A stretch of 64,000 nt of DNA from Neotabrizicola shimadae (GCF_019623905.1 NZ_CP069370.1:2108001-2172000), one strand, 5' to 3'. Counted from the first letter of the stretch, positions 53,662-63,167 are shown. Made by a program: numbers and translations. The notes: generated by a model not told the origin, from the sequence alone.

Positions 53662-54531
53662 TCAGCCCTTGCCCTTGGGGAACAGATAGGTCACCACCAG
53701 CCGCGCCCCCCATCCCTCTGCCGCCTCATCCGGGCTCTCCGCCCAGTACCGCACGCCCCCGGTGATCTGCACGGGCTTGCCACCCAGCTTGATGATCTGG
53801 CCCACGGTAAAGTTGATCGGCACAGACCAGGTCTCATCCACCCAATTGTAGGTGGATTCGGTGTTCAGCGTGATCGAGGTCGCCTTCTTGGTGGAATAGC
53901 TGATGAACGGCTGCAGGAACATGTTCGAGCTCTCGCCGAACTGCTCCTCCTTGTTCACCGACCAGATCTGGTTGGCCAGCATCCCAAGCGTCCAGCCATG
54001 CTTCTGCGTCAACACCACCCCGGTGATCCCCGCCCCCCACTGGTTCGGCGCAATCCCGTTGGTGGCGGTCGGCACGTTGAACACCGGCCCCACACCCCAG
54101 ATCAGCCCGCCCTTCGTGGGCGCCTTTGGCGAAAAGAAGAAGCTCTGCGTCGTGTTCCCCAGCCCGTTCACCGTCCCGAAATCCGGCGTCAGGTCGCTGA
54201 ACGAAACCAGCGGCAGGATGGTCCGCGAGATCAGGTTCCAGTCCTCCGAGATCGAGATCGGGATCACCGGCTGGATGTTCATGTAGGTCTGGGTTCCGTT
54301 GCCATCCCCGATGCCCTGGTTCCAGTTCAACTGAAACGGCACCGAGATCAGGTCGGCCACCGGGTTCGACAACTGCGTCGCCAGCGATTGCTCGCTGTCC
54401 CCGCCCGCCGGGGTCCCCGCCGACGAATAGCTCAATCTCGGCTTGGGCCAGACCGTCTCGTCAGGCACCGCCTGCGCCCCCGCCTGTCCCGCCAGCACAA
54501 CCGCAACAACCGCAACCAGAAGCTGTCTCAT
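53662..54531 (-). CDS. outer-membrane transporter-like protein
   Basis: 289 residues with a signal peptide (MRQLLVAVVAVVLAGQAGAQ). The mature part is dominated by alternating hydrophobic/polar beta segments (FQLNWNQGIGDGNGTQTYMN, LISRTILPLVSFSDLTPDFG, VVLTQKHGWTLGMLANQIWS) and ends with RLVVTYLFPKGKG, a typical terminal beta strand. It fits the transporter/MetA-pathway family of outer-membrane barrels, whose ligands are unclear. Repeat copy C touches its stop codon. Confidence 0.8.
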   Translation of the reverse strand: MRQLLVAVVAVVLAGQAGAQAVPDETVWPKPRLSYSSAGTPAGGDSEQSLATQLSNPVADLISVPFQLNWNQGIGDGNGTQTYMNIQPVIPISISEDWNLISRTILPLVSFSDLTPDFGTVNGLGNTTQSFFFSPKAPTKGGLIWGVGPVFNVPTATNGIAPNQWGAGITGVVLTQKHGWTLGMLANQIWSVNKEEQFGESSNMFLQPFISYSTKKATSITLNTESTYNWVDETWSVPINFTVGQIIKLGGKPVQITGGVRYWAESPDEAAEGWGARLVVTYLFPKGKG

Positions 54532-54639
54532 GACCCTCGCCCGCCTTCTTCGGGGCGAAAGTAGCATGGGCCCACCGGCCAGTTTGCGCCGCAAGTGCCA
54601 ATCCGCAGGAAGAACTTTGCGCGAGCCGGCCCTTGCCCC

Positions 54640-55602
54640 TCAGGCCATCACACCCAGGGCCTTCGCCCCCCGCGCCGCCCGCAAGTTCCGCGCCAGCAGG
54701 TCCATGCAGGCCATGCGCACCGCCACGCCCATCTCGACCTGTTCCTGGATCACGCTCCGGTTGATGTCGTCCGCCAGCGTGCCGTCGATCTCGACGCCGC
54801 GGTTCATGGGCCCCGGATGCATGACGATGGCATCGGGCTTGGCATGGGCCAGCTTGTCGGCGTCCAGCCCGAAGCGGTGGTAATATTCCCGCTCCGACGG
54901 AATGAACCCGCCGTCCATCCGTTCGCGCTGAAGCCGCAGCATCATCACCACGTCGGCATCCTTCAGCCCCGCCGCCATGTCGTCGTACAACTCGCAGCCG
55001 AAATCCTGCACCCCCGCGGGCATCAGCGTGGGCGGCGCCACCAGGCGGATGCGATTCTCCATCTTGCCCAGCAGGATCAGGTTCGACCGTGCCACCCGGC
55101 TGTGCGCGATGTCACCGCAGATCGCCACGGTCAGCCGCTGGATGCGCCCCTTGGCCCGCCGGATGGTCAGCGCATCAAGCAGCGCCTGCGTCGGATGCTC
55201 GTGCCGCCCGTCGCCCGCATTCAGCACCGCGCAATCCACCTTCTGCGCCAGAAGGTTCACCGCGCCGCTGGAGGGATGGCGCACTACCAGAAGGTCGGGG
55301 TGCATCGCGTTCAGCGTCATCGCCGTGTCGATCAGCGTCTCGCCCTTCTTCACGCTGGAAGACGCCACCGACATGTTCATCACATCGGCGCCCAAACGCT
55401 TGCCGGCCAGTTCGAAACTGGCCTGCGTGCGCGTCGAGTTCTCGAAGAACATGTTGATCTGCGTCAGCCCCGCCAGCACGTCGGATTGCTTCACCGTGCG
55501 CCGGTTCAGGTCGACATAGCGGTCGGCCAGATCCAGCACGGTGCGAATCTCGTCGGGGGCCAGGTGTTCGATGCCAAGAAGGTGGCGGGCGCGGAAGGTC
55601 AT
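54640..55602 (-). CDS. pyrB: aspartate carbamoyltransferase catalytic subunit
   Basis: 320 residues. Condenses carbamoyl phosphate with aspartate in pyrimidine synthesis. The carbamoyl-phosphate loop is [20 protein letters not shown] (STRT), with the companion [39 protein letters not shown] and LRLQRERM (80s and 240s loop equivalents) follow. Its probable non-catalytic partner is the pyrC-like gene at 51098-52366. It is not fused to a regulatory chain. Confidence 0.95.
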   Translation of the reverse strand: MTFRARHLLGIEHLAPDEIRTVLDLADRYVDLNRRTVKQSDVLAGLTQINMFFENSTRTQASFELAGKRLGADVMNMSVASSSVKKGETLIDTAMTLNAMHPDLLVVRHPSSGAVNLLAQKVDCAVLNAGDGRHEHPTQALLDALTIRRAKGRIQRLTVAICGDIAHSRVARSNLILLGKMENRIRLVAPPTLMPAGVQDFGCELYDDMAAGLKDADVVMMLRLQRERMDGGFIPSEREYYHRFGLDADKLAHAKPDAIVMHPGPMNRGVEIDGTLADDINRSVIQEQVEMGVAVRMACMDLLARNLRAARGAKALGVMA

Positions 55603-55643
55603 GGGCGTCTCCTGCCGGGAATGGGCCGCTTATGCCAAGCCTG

Positions 55644-56435
55644 TCACAGCCCGTCCAGCAGCGCCGTCACCAGCGGGCTCGCCGGATCGGCCAGCGGGTC
55701 GACCACGTCGAAATGGTGCCGTCCCGGATCGGCCGTCCAGGGGCAGCCCCATTCCTCGCTCAAGACCCGCGCCTGCCACAGGAAGGATGGCCGCTCCTCT
55801 GCCCCCACCCAGACATGCGCTTCGCACCCGGCCCGCAGCCCATGCCGCGCCGGGCTTTCCGCCGCACATTCCGCCGCATCCAGCCGCAGCTTCTCGTTCA
55901 TCCCGGTCCGCATGATCGGCCCCAGATCGGCCAGGGGCGAGATCGGCACCACACGCACCACACGTGCCGCCACGTCCGGCGCGCAATCGGGGTTGCCCAT
56001 CCGCGCCGAAAGATGTCCGCCCGCGGAATGGCCGGTCACCACCACCGGCCCCGCCACCTCGGCCATCGCCACCCGCACCGCCGCCGCGACCGACAGGGTC
56101 ATCGCCGAAATCCGCACCTCGGGCGCCAGCGGATAGGACGGCATCGCCACCGCCCAGCCCCGCGCCAGCGCCCCCGCCGCCAGATGCGACCAGTCCCGCC
56201 GCCCGAAGGCCAGCCAATAGCCGCCATGCACAAAGACCATCAGCCCGCGCGGCGTGCCCTCTGGCAGGAACAGGTCAGTCTCCTCCCGCGCGCCGGGCCC
56301 ATGCCGCAGCACAGCCATGCGCGCACCGTCACGGAACGCCGCCGCCGCCTGTTCCCACCGCGCCGGAAAGGCATCGGCCCCGGCAATGAAGGCCCCATTG
56401 GCATAGGCCCGGTCCCAATCGTCGCGCCAATCCAT
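55644..56435 (-). CDS. alpha/beta hydrolase (kynurenine formamidase-like)
   Basis: 263 residues. The oxyanion motif HGGYW (VFVHGGYWLAFGRRDWSHLA) and nucleophile elbow GHSAGGHLSARMG (Ser in G-H-S-A-G) are followed by an acidic residue region near the end and a final His in PGRHHFDVVDPL. This HGG arrangement is that of the esterase/lipase and arylformamidase group. ATG 56435 is chosen; a GTG one codon earlier is possible. Upstream of pyrB but spaced 41 bases. Confidence 0.85.
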   Translation of the reverse strand: MDWRDDWDRAYANGAFIAGADAFPARWEQAAAAFRDGARMAVLRHGPGAREETDLFLPEGTPRGLMVFVHGGYWLAFGRRDWSHLAAGALARGWAVAMPSYPLAPEVRISAMTLSVAAAVRVAMAEVAGPVVVTGHSAGGHLSARMGNPDCAPDVAARVVRVVPISPLADLGPIMRTGMNEKLRLDAAECAAESPARHGLRAGCEAHVWVGAEERPSFLWQARVLSEEWGCPWTADPGRHHFDVVDPLADPASPLVTALLDGL

Positions 56436-56449
56436 CACTCATCGCCTCT

Positions 56450-56459
56450 TTTGATCAAA
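56450..56459. promoter_or_regulatory. TTTGATCAAA palindrome
   Basis: Ten-base perfect palindrome in an AT-rich pocket of the 107-base gap between the divergent hydrolase and gabD genes. Possibly an operator; no regulator gene is nearby. Confidence 0.3.
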
Positions 56460-56542
56460 TTTTCAGCCAAACCATAGCCCGGAACTGGACAAGACCCGCG
56501 CCCGAAGGCATTGCAGGATCAACCGAGAACTGGGAGGCCCAC

Positions 56543-58021
56543 ATGCTCGATTCCGTGACCGATCTGCGCTCCATCCTCAAGGACCCATCGCTCCTGCCCA
56601 CCAAGGCTTATGTCGGTGGCGAATGGATCGAGGCAGAGGGCGGCAAGACCTTCGCCGTGACCAACCCGGCGCGCGGCGATGTCATCGCCCATGTGCCTGA
56701 CCTCAGCCGCACCGATGCCGCCCGCGCCATCGAAGTGGCCGACCGCGCCCGCCACGAATGGGCGGCCCGCACCGGCAAGGAACGCGCCGCGGTGCTGCGC
56801 AAGCTCTTTGACCTGATGATGGCCAACCAGGACGACCTCGCCGCCATCCTGACAGCCGAAATGGGCAAGCCGCTGGCCGAGGCCAAGGGCGAAATCGCCT
56901 ATGGCGCGGCCTATGTCGAATGGTTCGCCGAGGAAGCCAAGCGCATCTACGGCGAAACCATCCCCGGCCACCTGCGCGACAAGCGCATCACCGTCATCAA
57001 GCAGCCGGTCGGCGTCGCCTGCTCGATCACGCCCTGGAACTTCCCGAACGCGATGATGACCCGCAAGATGGCCCCGGCGCTGGCCGCGGGCTGCGGTTTC
57101 GTCGCCCGCCCCGCGGCGGAAACGCCGCTCTCGGCCGTGGCCGTGGCGGTGCTCGCCGAACGCGCGGGCCTGCCTGCCGGCGTCTTCTCGGTCATCACCT
57201 CGAAGCGCGCCTCCGAGATCGGCAAGGAATTCTGCGAAAACCGCCGCGTGCGGAAACTCACCTTCACCGGCTCCACCGAGGTCGGTCGCATCCTCTTGCG
57301 CCAGGCGGCCGACAACGTGCTGAAATGCTCCATGGAACTGGGCGGCAACGCGCCCTTCATCGTGTTCGACGACGCCGACCTCGATGCCGCCGTGGCCGGC
57401 GCGATGGTGTCCAAGTTCCGCAACAACGGCCAGACCTGCGTCTGCGCCAACCGCATCTATGTCCAGGCCGGCGTCTATGACGCCTTCGCTGAAAAGCTGG
57501 CGGTCGCGGTGAAGAAGCTGAAGGTCGGCGATGGCCTCGTGGCCGGCACCGAAGCCGGCCCGCTGATCAACGAGGATGCGGTCGCCAAGGTCGAGGAACA
57601 CATCGCCGATGTGCTGGCCGGCGGCGGCAAGATCGTGACCGGCGGCAAGCGCCACGAGCTCGGCGGCACTTTCTACGAGCCCACCGTTCTGACCGGCGTG
57701 ACCGACGACATGAAGGTGGCAACCGAGGAAACCTTCGGCCCGGTCGCCCCCCTCTTCCGGTTCGAGACGGAAGAAGAGGTGATCGCCCATGCCAACAACA
57801 CGATCTTCGGCCTCGCCTCCTACTTCTACGCCCGCGACATCGGCCGCATCACCCGCGTCCAGGAGGCGCTGGAATATGGCATGGTCGGCGTCAACACTGG
57901 CCTGATCTCCACCGAGGTCGCGCCTTTCGGCGGGGTCAAGCAATCCGGCCTCGGCCGCGAGGGCAGCCACCACGGCATCGAGGACTACCTCGAAATGAAA
58001 TACATCTGCCTCTCGGTCTGA
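56543..58021 (+). CDS. gabD: NAD(P)-dependent succinate-semialdehyde dehydrogenase
   Basis: 492 residues, ALDH fold. VIKQPVGVACSITPWNFPNA, LTFTGSTEVGRIL, the catalytic Glu in SMELGGNAPFIVFDDADLD and Cys in RNNGQTCVCANRIYVQ are intact. GGxxGxGREGSHHGIEDYLE near the C-terminus is the GabD-type ending (GLGREGSHHGIEDYLEMKY). It would oxidise succinate semialdehyde to succinate from GABA or related pathways, but no gabT is adjacent. GGGAGG precedes the ATG. Confidence 0.92.
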   Translation: MLDSVTDLRSILKDPSLLPTKAYVGGEWIEAEGGKTFAVTNPARGDVIAHVPDLSRTDAARAIEVADRARHEWAARTGKERAAVLRKLFDLMMANQDDLAAILTAEMGKPLAEAKGEIAYGAAYVEWFAEEAKRIYGETIPGHLRDKRITVIKQPVGVACSITPWNFPNAMMTRKMAPALAAGCGFVARPAAETPLSAVAVAVLAERAGLPAGVFSVITSKRASEIGKEFCENRRVRKLTFTGSTEVGRILLRQAADNVLKCSMELGGNAPFIVFDDADLDAAVAGAMVSKFRNNGQTCVCANRIYVQAGVYDAFAEKLAVAVKKLKVGDGLVAGTEAGPLINEDAVAKVEEHIADVLAGGGKIVTGGKRHELGGTFYEPTVLTGVTDDMKVATEETFGPVAPLFRFETEEEVIAHANNTIFGLASYFYARDIGRITRVQEALEYGMVGVNTGLISTEVAPFGGVKQSGLGREGSHHGIEDYLEMKYICLSV

Positions 58022-58130
58022 TCCGGTTGCAGGGTTGTGCCGCCGCGAAGAGCGGCGGCAAGCCTTTCCAGTCACCTTTGCGGCTGAAGGGCCGCGAAGG
58101 CTCCGCCGCGCGGTGGAGAGCATCGCTTCC

Positions 58131-58147
58131 GCGGGCCCATGGCCCGC
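58131..58147. repeat. hairpin GCGGGCC-CAT-GGCCCGC
   Basis: Seven-base perfect stem, 3-base loop, in the 202-base gap between gabD and the next gene. It may end the gabD transcript, though no T tract follows. The rest of that gap is unremarkable. Confidence 0.45.
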
Positions 58148-58223
58148 GCGCGGCAAGATCACCGTCTTGCCCCTGCGGTGCGATTGCCCTAGGTCGGGGC
58201 CATCCTCCCTAATCCTTGCCCCC

Positions 58224-59492
58224 ATGTTCGTCGAACTTTCCATCATCTTTGCCCTGATCCTTCTGAACGGGGCGCTCGCCATGTCCGAACTCGCGGTGGT
58301 CTCGTCCCGCCCGGCGCGGCTGAAACCGATGATCGACGCGGGCCGCTCCGGCGCAGCCTCGGCGCTGAAGCTTGCGGAAGACCCCGGCCGGTTCCTTTCG
58401 ACCGTTCAGATCGGCATCACCGCCGTGGGCGTGCTGTCGGGCGCTTTCTCCGGCGCCACGCTCGGCCCGCGCCTCGCCTCGGTGCTGTCCGACATGGGCG
58501 TCTCGCCGCAGAACGCCGACCGCATCGGCGTGGCCGCCGTGGTCGTGGCGCTGACCTACCTTTCGCTGATCGTGGGCGAACTGGTGCCCAAGCAGGTCGC
58601 CTTGAAGAACCCCGAGGCCATCGCCGTCCGCGTGGCCCCGGCCATGGTGCTGCTGTCGAAGGCGGCAAGCCCGGTGGTCTGGCTGCTGGACACCTCGGGA
58701 CGGCTTCTCCTGCGCCTTCTCGGCCAGTCCGGCGAAAGCAAGTCCCGCGTCACCGAGGAAGAGGTGCGCACCATCCTCGCCGAGGCCCGCTTCGAAGGCG
58801 TGATCGAGGACGAGGAGCAGGAGATGCTCACCGGCGTCATGCGCCTGGCCGACCGCTCGGCCCGCGCCCTGATGACCCCGCGCCGCGATGTCGAGATGAT
58901 CGAGGCCGACGCCACCCCCGCCGAGGTCCGCGCCGCCTTCCGCCGCATCGCCCGCCCGCGCATCCCCGTCCGCCGCGGCGACGAGGTGCTGGGCGTCCTC
59001 TACCTCACCGACGTGTTTGAGGCGCTCACCACCAACAAGCCGCTCGATCCCCAGGCCCTGATGCGCGAGGTGCCCGTGGTCTCGGACCAGGCCGATGCGC
59101 TGGACGTGATCGAAATCCTGCGCGGCTCGTCCAACCACATTGCGCTGGTCTACGACGAATACGGGACGTTCGAGGGCATCATCACCACCGGCGACATCCT
59201 CGAAGCCATCACCGGCTCCTTCCTCGAATCGCACGAGAACGAACCCGCCATGGTCGAACGCGCCGATGGCGGCTGGCTGGTCTCGGGCTGGATGCCGGCC
59301 GACGAATTCTGCGACCGGCTTTCGATCCCGCGCGACCTTGCCGGCGGCTACGAAACCGTGGCGGGCCTCGTGCTGAACCAGTTGGGCCGCCTGCCCCGCC
59401 TGGGCGAACATCTGGAAGCCGCGGGCTGGCGTATCGAGGTGGTCGATCTCGACGACCGCCGCATCGACAAGGTGCTCGTCACCCGTCCCTGA
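58224..59492 (+). CDS. hemolysin-family / CorC-CNNM-type membrane protein
   Basis: 422 residues. An N-terminal DUF21/CNNM membrane domain (MFVELSIIFALILLNGALAM, SELAVVSSRPARLKPMIDAG, VQIGITAVGVLSGAFSG) is followed by two CBS domains (ALMTPRRDVEMIEADATPAE and IALVYDEYGTFEGIITTGDI) and a C-terminal CorC_HlyC transporter-associated domain (GGYETVAGLVLNQLGRLPRL). Members handle Mg2+/Co2+ efflux or cyclic-nucleotide-linked transport; "hemolysin" is a historical label. Confidence 0.91.
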   Translation: MFVELSIIFALILLNGALAMSELAVVSSRPARLKPMIDAGRSGAASALKLAEDPGRFLSTVQIGITAVGVLSGAFSGATLGPRLASVLSDMGVSPQNADRIGVAAVVVALTYLSLIVGELVPKQVALKNPEAIAVRVAPAMVLLSKAASPVVWLLDTSGRLLLRLLGQSGESKSRVTEEEVRTILAEARFEGVIEDEEQEMLTGVMRLADRSARALMTPRRDVEMIEADATPAEVRAAFRRIARPRIPVRRGDEVLGVLYLTDVFEALTTNKPLDPQALMREVPVVSDQADALDVIEILRGSSNHIALVYDEYGTFEGIITTGDILEAITGSFLESHENEPAMVERADGGWLVSGWMPADEFCDRLSIPRDLAGGYETVAGLVLNQLGRLPRLGEHLEAAGWRIEVVDLDDRRIDKVLVTRP

Positions 59493-59595
59493 GGCCCTGA
59501 TATCCCATAACAGGCCGGCGATTTTGCCTGTCGGCCCCGCTTTGCCCCATGTCCTCGGCAGGCCCAACGCCTTGCAACCGCGAAAGGACATGACG

Positions 59596-60069
59596 ATGAC
59601 CCGCAAGCTCTCGCTGACCCTGACCCTCGCCGCCGCGCTCGCCGCCGCCCCCCTCGCCCCCGCCCATGCCTGGGGCGAGAAGGAACAGAACGCGCTCCTC
59701 GGCCTCGCGGCACTCGGCACCATCGGCGCGCTCTACTGGAAAAGCCAGCAAGCCCGCGTCGCCCCCGCCCCCGCGCCCGTCTACGCCCCCGCCTATGCCC
59801 CCGCGCCCTTCCGCCCGACCGTCTCTTCCTCGGGCAGCTCGATCTATGCCACCCCGGTCGCCTCGGCCTTCAACAGCTACAGCTACGGCGAACGCCAGCG
59901 CATCCAGAGCCGCCTGAAGGGCTGGGGCTACTATGCCGGCGGCGTCGATGCCGCCTTCGGCCCCGGCACCTATTCCGCCATCGCCGCCTATGCCCGCGAC
60001 GGCAATGAATCGCAGCGACTCTCCACCACCGCCGGCGCCTATGCGCTCCTGGACGGCCTGCTGTTCTGA
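59596..60069 (+). CDS. secreted peptidoglycan-binding-like protein
   Basis: 157 residues. A signal peptide (MTRKLSLTLTLAAALAAAPL, ending near AHA) is followed by a Pro/Ala-rich stretch (VAPAPAPVYAPAYAPAPFRP) and a C-terminal peptidoglycan-binding-1-like domain (RQRIQSRLKGWGYYAGGVDA, then AFGPGTYSAIAAYARDGNES). Start ATG 59596 rather than 59590 because GAAAGGA is then correctly spaced. Function: cell-wall association is inferred. Confidence 0.8.
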   Translation: MTRKLSLTLTLAAALAAAPLAPAHAWGEKEQNALLGLAALGTIGALYWKSQQARVAPAPAPVYAPAYAPAPFRPTVSSSGSSIYATPVASAFNSYSYGERQRIQSRLKGWGYYAGGVDAAFGPGTYSAIAAYARDGNESQRLSTTAGAYALLDGLLF

Positions 60070-60129
60070 GCCGCAAAAATTTCCCGCGGCCCCCAAGGAT
60101 GGACGCCCCCACCGCGTCCAACTAGCGTG

Positions 60130-60675
60130 ATGCTGATGGACACGCCCGACGAAATGCTGGCCCGCGCGGCGGCGCAAGGCGACCGCGCGGCCTTTGCCAC
60201 GCTGCTGGCCCGGCATTACGACCGCCTGCACGGCTTCTGCTGGCGCCTCACCGGCAGCCGGACCGAGGCGGAAGACCTGACGCAAGACATCTGCGCCGCG
60301 CTGCCTGCCAAGCTGCAAGGCTGGCGGGGCGAGGCGCGCTTCACCACCTGGCTCTACCGCATCGCCGTCAACGCCGCCCATGACCTGCGCCGCCGCCAGG
60401 CCACCCGCGCGAAAGCCGCGCTCGGCTGGGGCGACTGGGAGCTTGCCCGCCAGGACGAGATCGCCGTGGAACGCGAAGCGCAGGACTGGCTCGCCACCGC
60501 CATGTCCAGCCTCTCGCCCGACCTGCGCGACACCGTGGCTCTGACGCTTGGCGAGGGCCTCACCCAGGGCGAGGCGGCCGAGATCCTGGGCCTCTCCGAA
60601 GGCACCGTCGCCTGGCGCATGTCGGAGGTGAAGAAGCGCCTGAAGGCGATGGCGAAGGCGGAGGGGATGACATGA
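60130..60675 (+). CDS. ECF-family RNA polymerase sigma factor
   Basis: 181 residues. Sigma-2 region: FATLLARHYDRLHGFCWRLT, EDLTQDICAALPAKLQGWRG and FTTWLYRIAVNAAHDLRRR. Sigma-4 region: LSPDLRDTVALTLGEGLTQG, then EAAEILGLSEGTVAWRMSEV and KKRLKAM. A GTG (60127) and ATGs (60130, 60136) compete for the start. Its stop overlaps the next gene (ATGA), the classic arrangement of an ECF sigma factor with its control protein. Confidence 0.9.
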   Translation: MLMDTPDEMLARAAAQGDRAAFATLLARHYDRLHGFCWRLTGSRTEAEDLTQDICAALPAKLQGWRGEARFTTWLYRIAVNAAHDLRRRQATRAKAALGWGDWELARQDEIAVEREAQDWLATAMSSLSPDLRDTVALTLGEGLTQGEAAEILGLSEGTVAWRMSEVKKRLKAMAKAEGMT

Positions 60676-62654
60676 CCGACGATTTCGACCGCCTCACCGC
60701 CGCGCTGAAATCTGCCCCTCCGCCCGAACCGGGGGCGAAAGAGGCCGCGCTTCGGCTGGCCATGGAAAACTACGACCGGCTCCAAGCTTCGGCGGCCGGG
60801 GCACGTCCCAGTCTCGATCCCCCGCATAAGGCGGGGTTCCTGACCGGAGTGCTCGCCATGCTGAAATCCCTCGCCACCCGCCCGCTCCTTGCCGCCACCA
60901 CCTCGGCGGCCGCTCTGGGCCTTGGCCTTGTCGTGATCCTGCCGCAGATGCAGGCCCCGCCCGGACCCGCCCTGCCGCCCGCGACGCAGACCGAAGCCGC
61001 GCCTGCCAGACCCGCGACCCGCGCAGCCACGGAATCCCCTGCCGACGCCCGCGCCAAGAGTGTCGCACCGGCCATGGCCGAAGCCGACGCGCCAGCCCCA
61101 GAGCCGCTGGCCGATACCGCAGCGGGCACCGTTGCCGCCGCTCCGCCACCCGCGGCCCCCGAGGCCGCGCCGGCCAGTCAGGGCGGGATCACACCCACGG
61201 GGGAAATGCGCAATGGCGTGATCTCCCCCTCAGACATGATCGCGCCCGCGCCCGAGCCCAACACCGAAACCTTCGCCGATTTCGACCCCAACCCGGTGAA
61301 GATCACCGCCGAACAGCCGGTTTCCACCTTCTCGGCCGATGTCGATACCGCCTCGTGGTCGATCCTCCGCTCGTCCCTCAACGCCGGGCAACTCCCGCCG
61401 CCCGAGGCCGTGCGCATCGAAGAGATGGTGAACTACTTCCCCTATGCCTACCCCGCGCCGGAACCGGGCGCCGCACCCTTCCGCCCCTCGGTCACGGTCA
61501 TGCCGACGCCCTGGAACGCGGACACCCGCCTTGTCGTCATCGGCCTGCAAGGCGCGATGCCCGCCATCGCCGACCGTCCGCCGCTGAACCTCGTGTTCCT
61601 CATCGACACCTCCGGCTCGATGGACGAACCGTCGAAATTGCCGCTCCTCAAGCAGTCCCTCCGCCTCATGCTCCCCGGCCTGCGCCCGGAAGACCAGATC
61701 GCCATCGTCGCCTATGCCGGCTCGGCCGGCACCGTGCTGCCCCCCACCCCGGCCAGCGACCGCGCCACCATCTCTGCCGCACTCGACCGCCTCTCCGCCG
61801 GCGGCGCCACCGCCGGGGCCGAAGGGCTGGCGCTGGCCTACCAGGAGGCCACAAGGATGGCCGCCCCCGGCGAGGTCAGCCGCGTGATCCTTGCCACCGA
61901 CGGCGATTTCAACGTCGGTATCAGCGACCCTGACGCACTCAAGGATTTCATCGCCAAGGAGCGTGACAGCGGCACTTACCTGTCGGTCCTCGGCTTCGGC
62001 CGCGGCAACCTCGACGACGCCACGATGCAGGCCCTCGCCCAAACCGGCAACGGCACCGCCGCCTATATCGACACCGCGAACGAGGCGCGGAAGGTACTGG
62101 TCGACCAGCTCACCGGCGCGCTTTTCCCCATCGCCGACGACGTGAAATTCCAGGTCGAATGGAACCCCGCCCAGGTCGCCGAATACCGCCTGATCGGCTA
62201 CGAGACCCGCGCGCTCAACCGCGAGGACTTCAACAACGACAAGGTGGATGCCGGCGAAATCGGCGCGGGCCTGCAAGTCACCGCACTCTACGAGATCGCC
62301 GCCCCCGGCAGCCCCGGCCTCAAGACCGATCCCCTGCGCTACGGCACAGAGCCGGTGCCCATGACCACCGATGAACTCGGCTTCCTCCGCCTGCGCTGGA
62401 AAGCCCCAGGCGCAACCGAAAGCCAGCTCATCGAACAACCCATCCTGCCCACCGACACCCCACCGTCAGAAGACGCCCGCTTCGCCGCCGCCATCGCCGG
62501 CATGGGCCAACTGCTGACCGGCGGCACCTACCTGGGCAACTGGGGCTGGGACCAGGCCATCGCGCTGGCCGAGGGCGCCAAGGGCGAAGACCCCTGGGGC
62601 TACCGCACCGAGGCCGTCAACCTCATGCGCATGGCCCAGGCGCTGGAACGGTGA
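60672..62654 (+). CDS. VWA-domain protein with cytoplasmic head (YfbK-type), probable sigma partner
   Basis: 660 residues: a cytoplasmic head of about 70 residues (DFDRLTAALKSAPPPEPGAK), one membrane helix (residues 72-92, LLAATTSAAALGLGLVVILP), an Ala/Pro-rich linker, then the vWF_A N-terminal block (EQPVSTFSADVDTASWSILR), the VWA domain with MIDAS Asp312-x-Ser-x-Ser (FLIDTSGSMDEPSKLP) and a C-terminal DUF3520-like segment (LIGYETRALNREDFNNDKVD). It is overlapped by the sigma factor gene. The cytoplasmic head would be the natural anti-sigma part and the metal-dependent VWA the sensor; this is inference. Confidence 0.88.
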   Translation: MTDDFDRLTAALKSAPPPEPGAKEAALRLAMENYDRLQASAAGARPSLDPPHKAGFLTGVLAMLKSLATRPLLAATTSAAALGLGLVVILPQMQAPPGPALPPATQTEAAPARPATRAATESPADARAKSVAPAMAEADAPAPEPLADTAAGTVAAAPPPAAPEAAPASQGGITPTGEMRNGVISPSDMIAPAPEPNTETFADFDPNPVKITAEQPVSTFSADVDTASWSILRSSLNAGQLPPPEAVRIEEMVNYFPYAYPAPEPGAAPFRPSVTVMPTPWNADTRLVVIGLQGAMPAIADRPPLNLVFLIDTSGSMDEPSKLPLLKQSLRLMLPGLRPEDQIAIVAYAGSAGTVLPPTPASDRATISAALDRLSAGGATAGAEGLALAYQEATRMAAPGEVSRVILATDGDFNVGISDPDALKDFIAKERDSGTYLSVLGFGRGNLDDATMQALAQTGNGTAAYIDTANEARKVLVDQLTGALFPIADDVKFQVEWNPAQVAEYRLIGYETRALNREDFNNDKVDAGEIGAGLQVTALYEIAAPGSPGLKTDPLRYGTEPVPMTTDELGFLRLRWKAPGATESQLIEQPILPTDTPPSEDARFAAAIAGMGQLLTGGTYLGNWGWDQAIALAEGAKGEDPWGYRTEAVNLMRMAQALER

Positions 62655-63167
62655 CCCGTAGGGTGCGCATTCATTGCGCACCCTTCCCTGCCAAAGTCGA
62701 GCTCAGCCCCCCGCGTGGCGGGGTTCACCCCGCCACGCCCCGCACCGGTAGGGTGCGTGCTCGCACGCACCACTCCCCCCGCCCCCGCCCCGGCGAAAGC
62801 CGGGGCCTCAGTCCCTCCATGCGCAACCCCGCCCCCCTTCCCGCGCCGGTCGGCGAAACGCCAGCAAATCGCCAAGGGGCTGGCAGCTATCCCCGGACAC
62901 CTGATGCACGGGCCGCGCCTGCTGACCCCGTTCGCGATGCCCGAAGCGATAACCTCGGGCTTGGAGGCGGTTTCGAGGCTCAGGACACGCGAGAGTTACG
63001 CCCCGTAGGGTGCGCATTCATTGCGCACCAACCACCCCCCATTCCAAGCATCACGCCCGCCCGGCATGCGCAAGGATGACGACCCCAATCCTTAAGTCCA
63101 AGTTAATCCGCGCCGATAACCCATTGATATCCTTCACACCACCCAGGCGTCCGAGCTCGGACGCCCG
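62655..63167. other. repeat-dense intergenic region
   Basis: 513 bases without a gene. In order it holds a GTAGGGTGCGCATTCATTGC-type hairpin (62658-62682), an 11-base-stem hairpin (62713-62738; GCGTGGCGGGG/CCCCGCCACGC), the GTAGGGTGCGTGCTCGCAC unit (62748-62771), the GCCCCGGC-GAAA-GCCGGGGC hairpin (62787-62806), a second GTAGGGTGCGCATTCATTGC copy (63005-63029), and palindromic repeat copy D (63087-63165). Nothing resembling a coding region survives in either strand. Confidence 0.75.
63087..63165 (-). repeat. stop-codon-associated palindromic repeat, copy D
   Basis: Perfect palindrome GGCGTCCGAGCTCGGACGCC (63146-63165) ends two bases before the stop codon (63168-63170) of the PLP-enzyme gene; the CTTAAGTCCAAGTTAA block is at 63091-63106. 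Closest to copy A. Confidence 0.8.

Noticed and set aside
56519-58282. 587-residue reverse frame
   Set aside because: Antisense of gabD, with shadow-type composition.
60819-60838. Repeat inserted in the VWA gene (CCCCGC-ATAA-GGCGGGG)
   Set aside because: The stretch is in frame and encodes a segment of the linker before the membrane helix; probably chance similarity to the extragenic hairpins.
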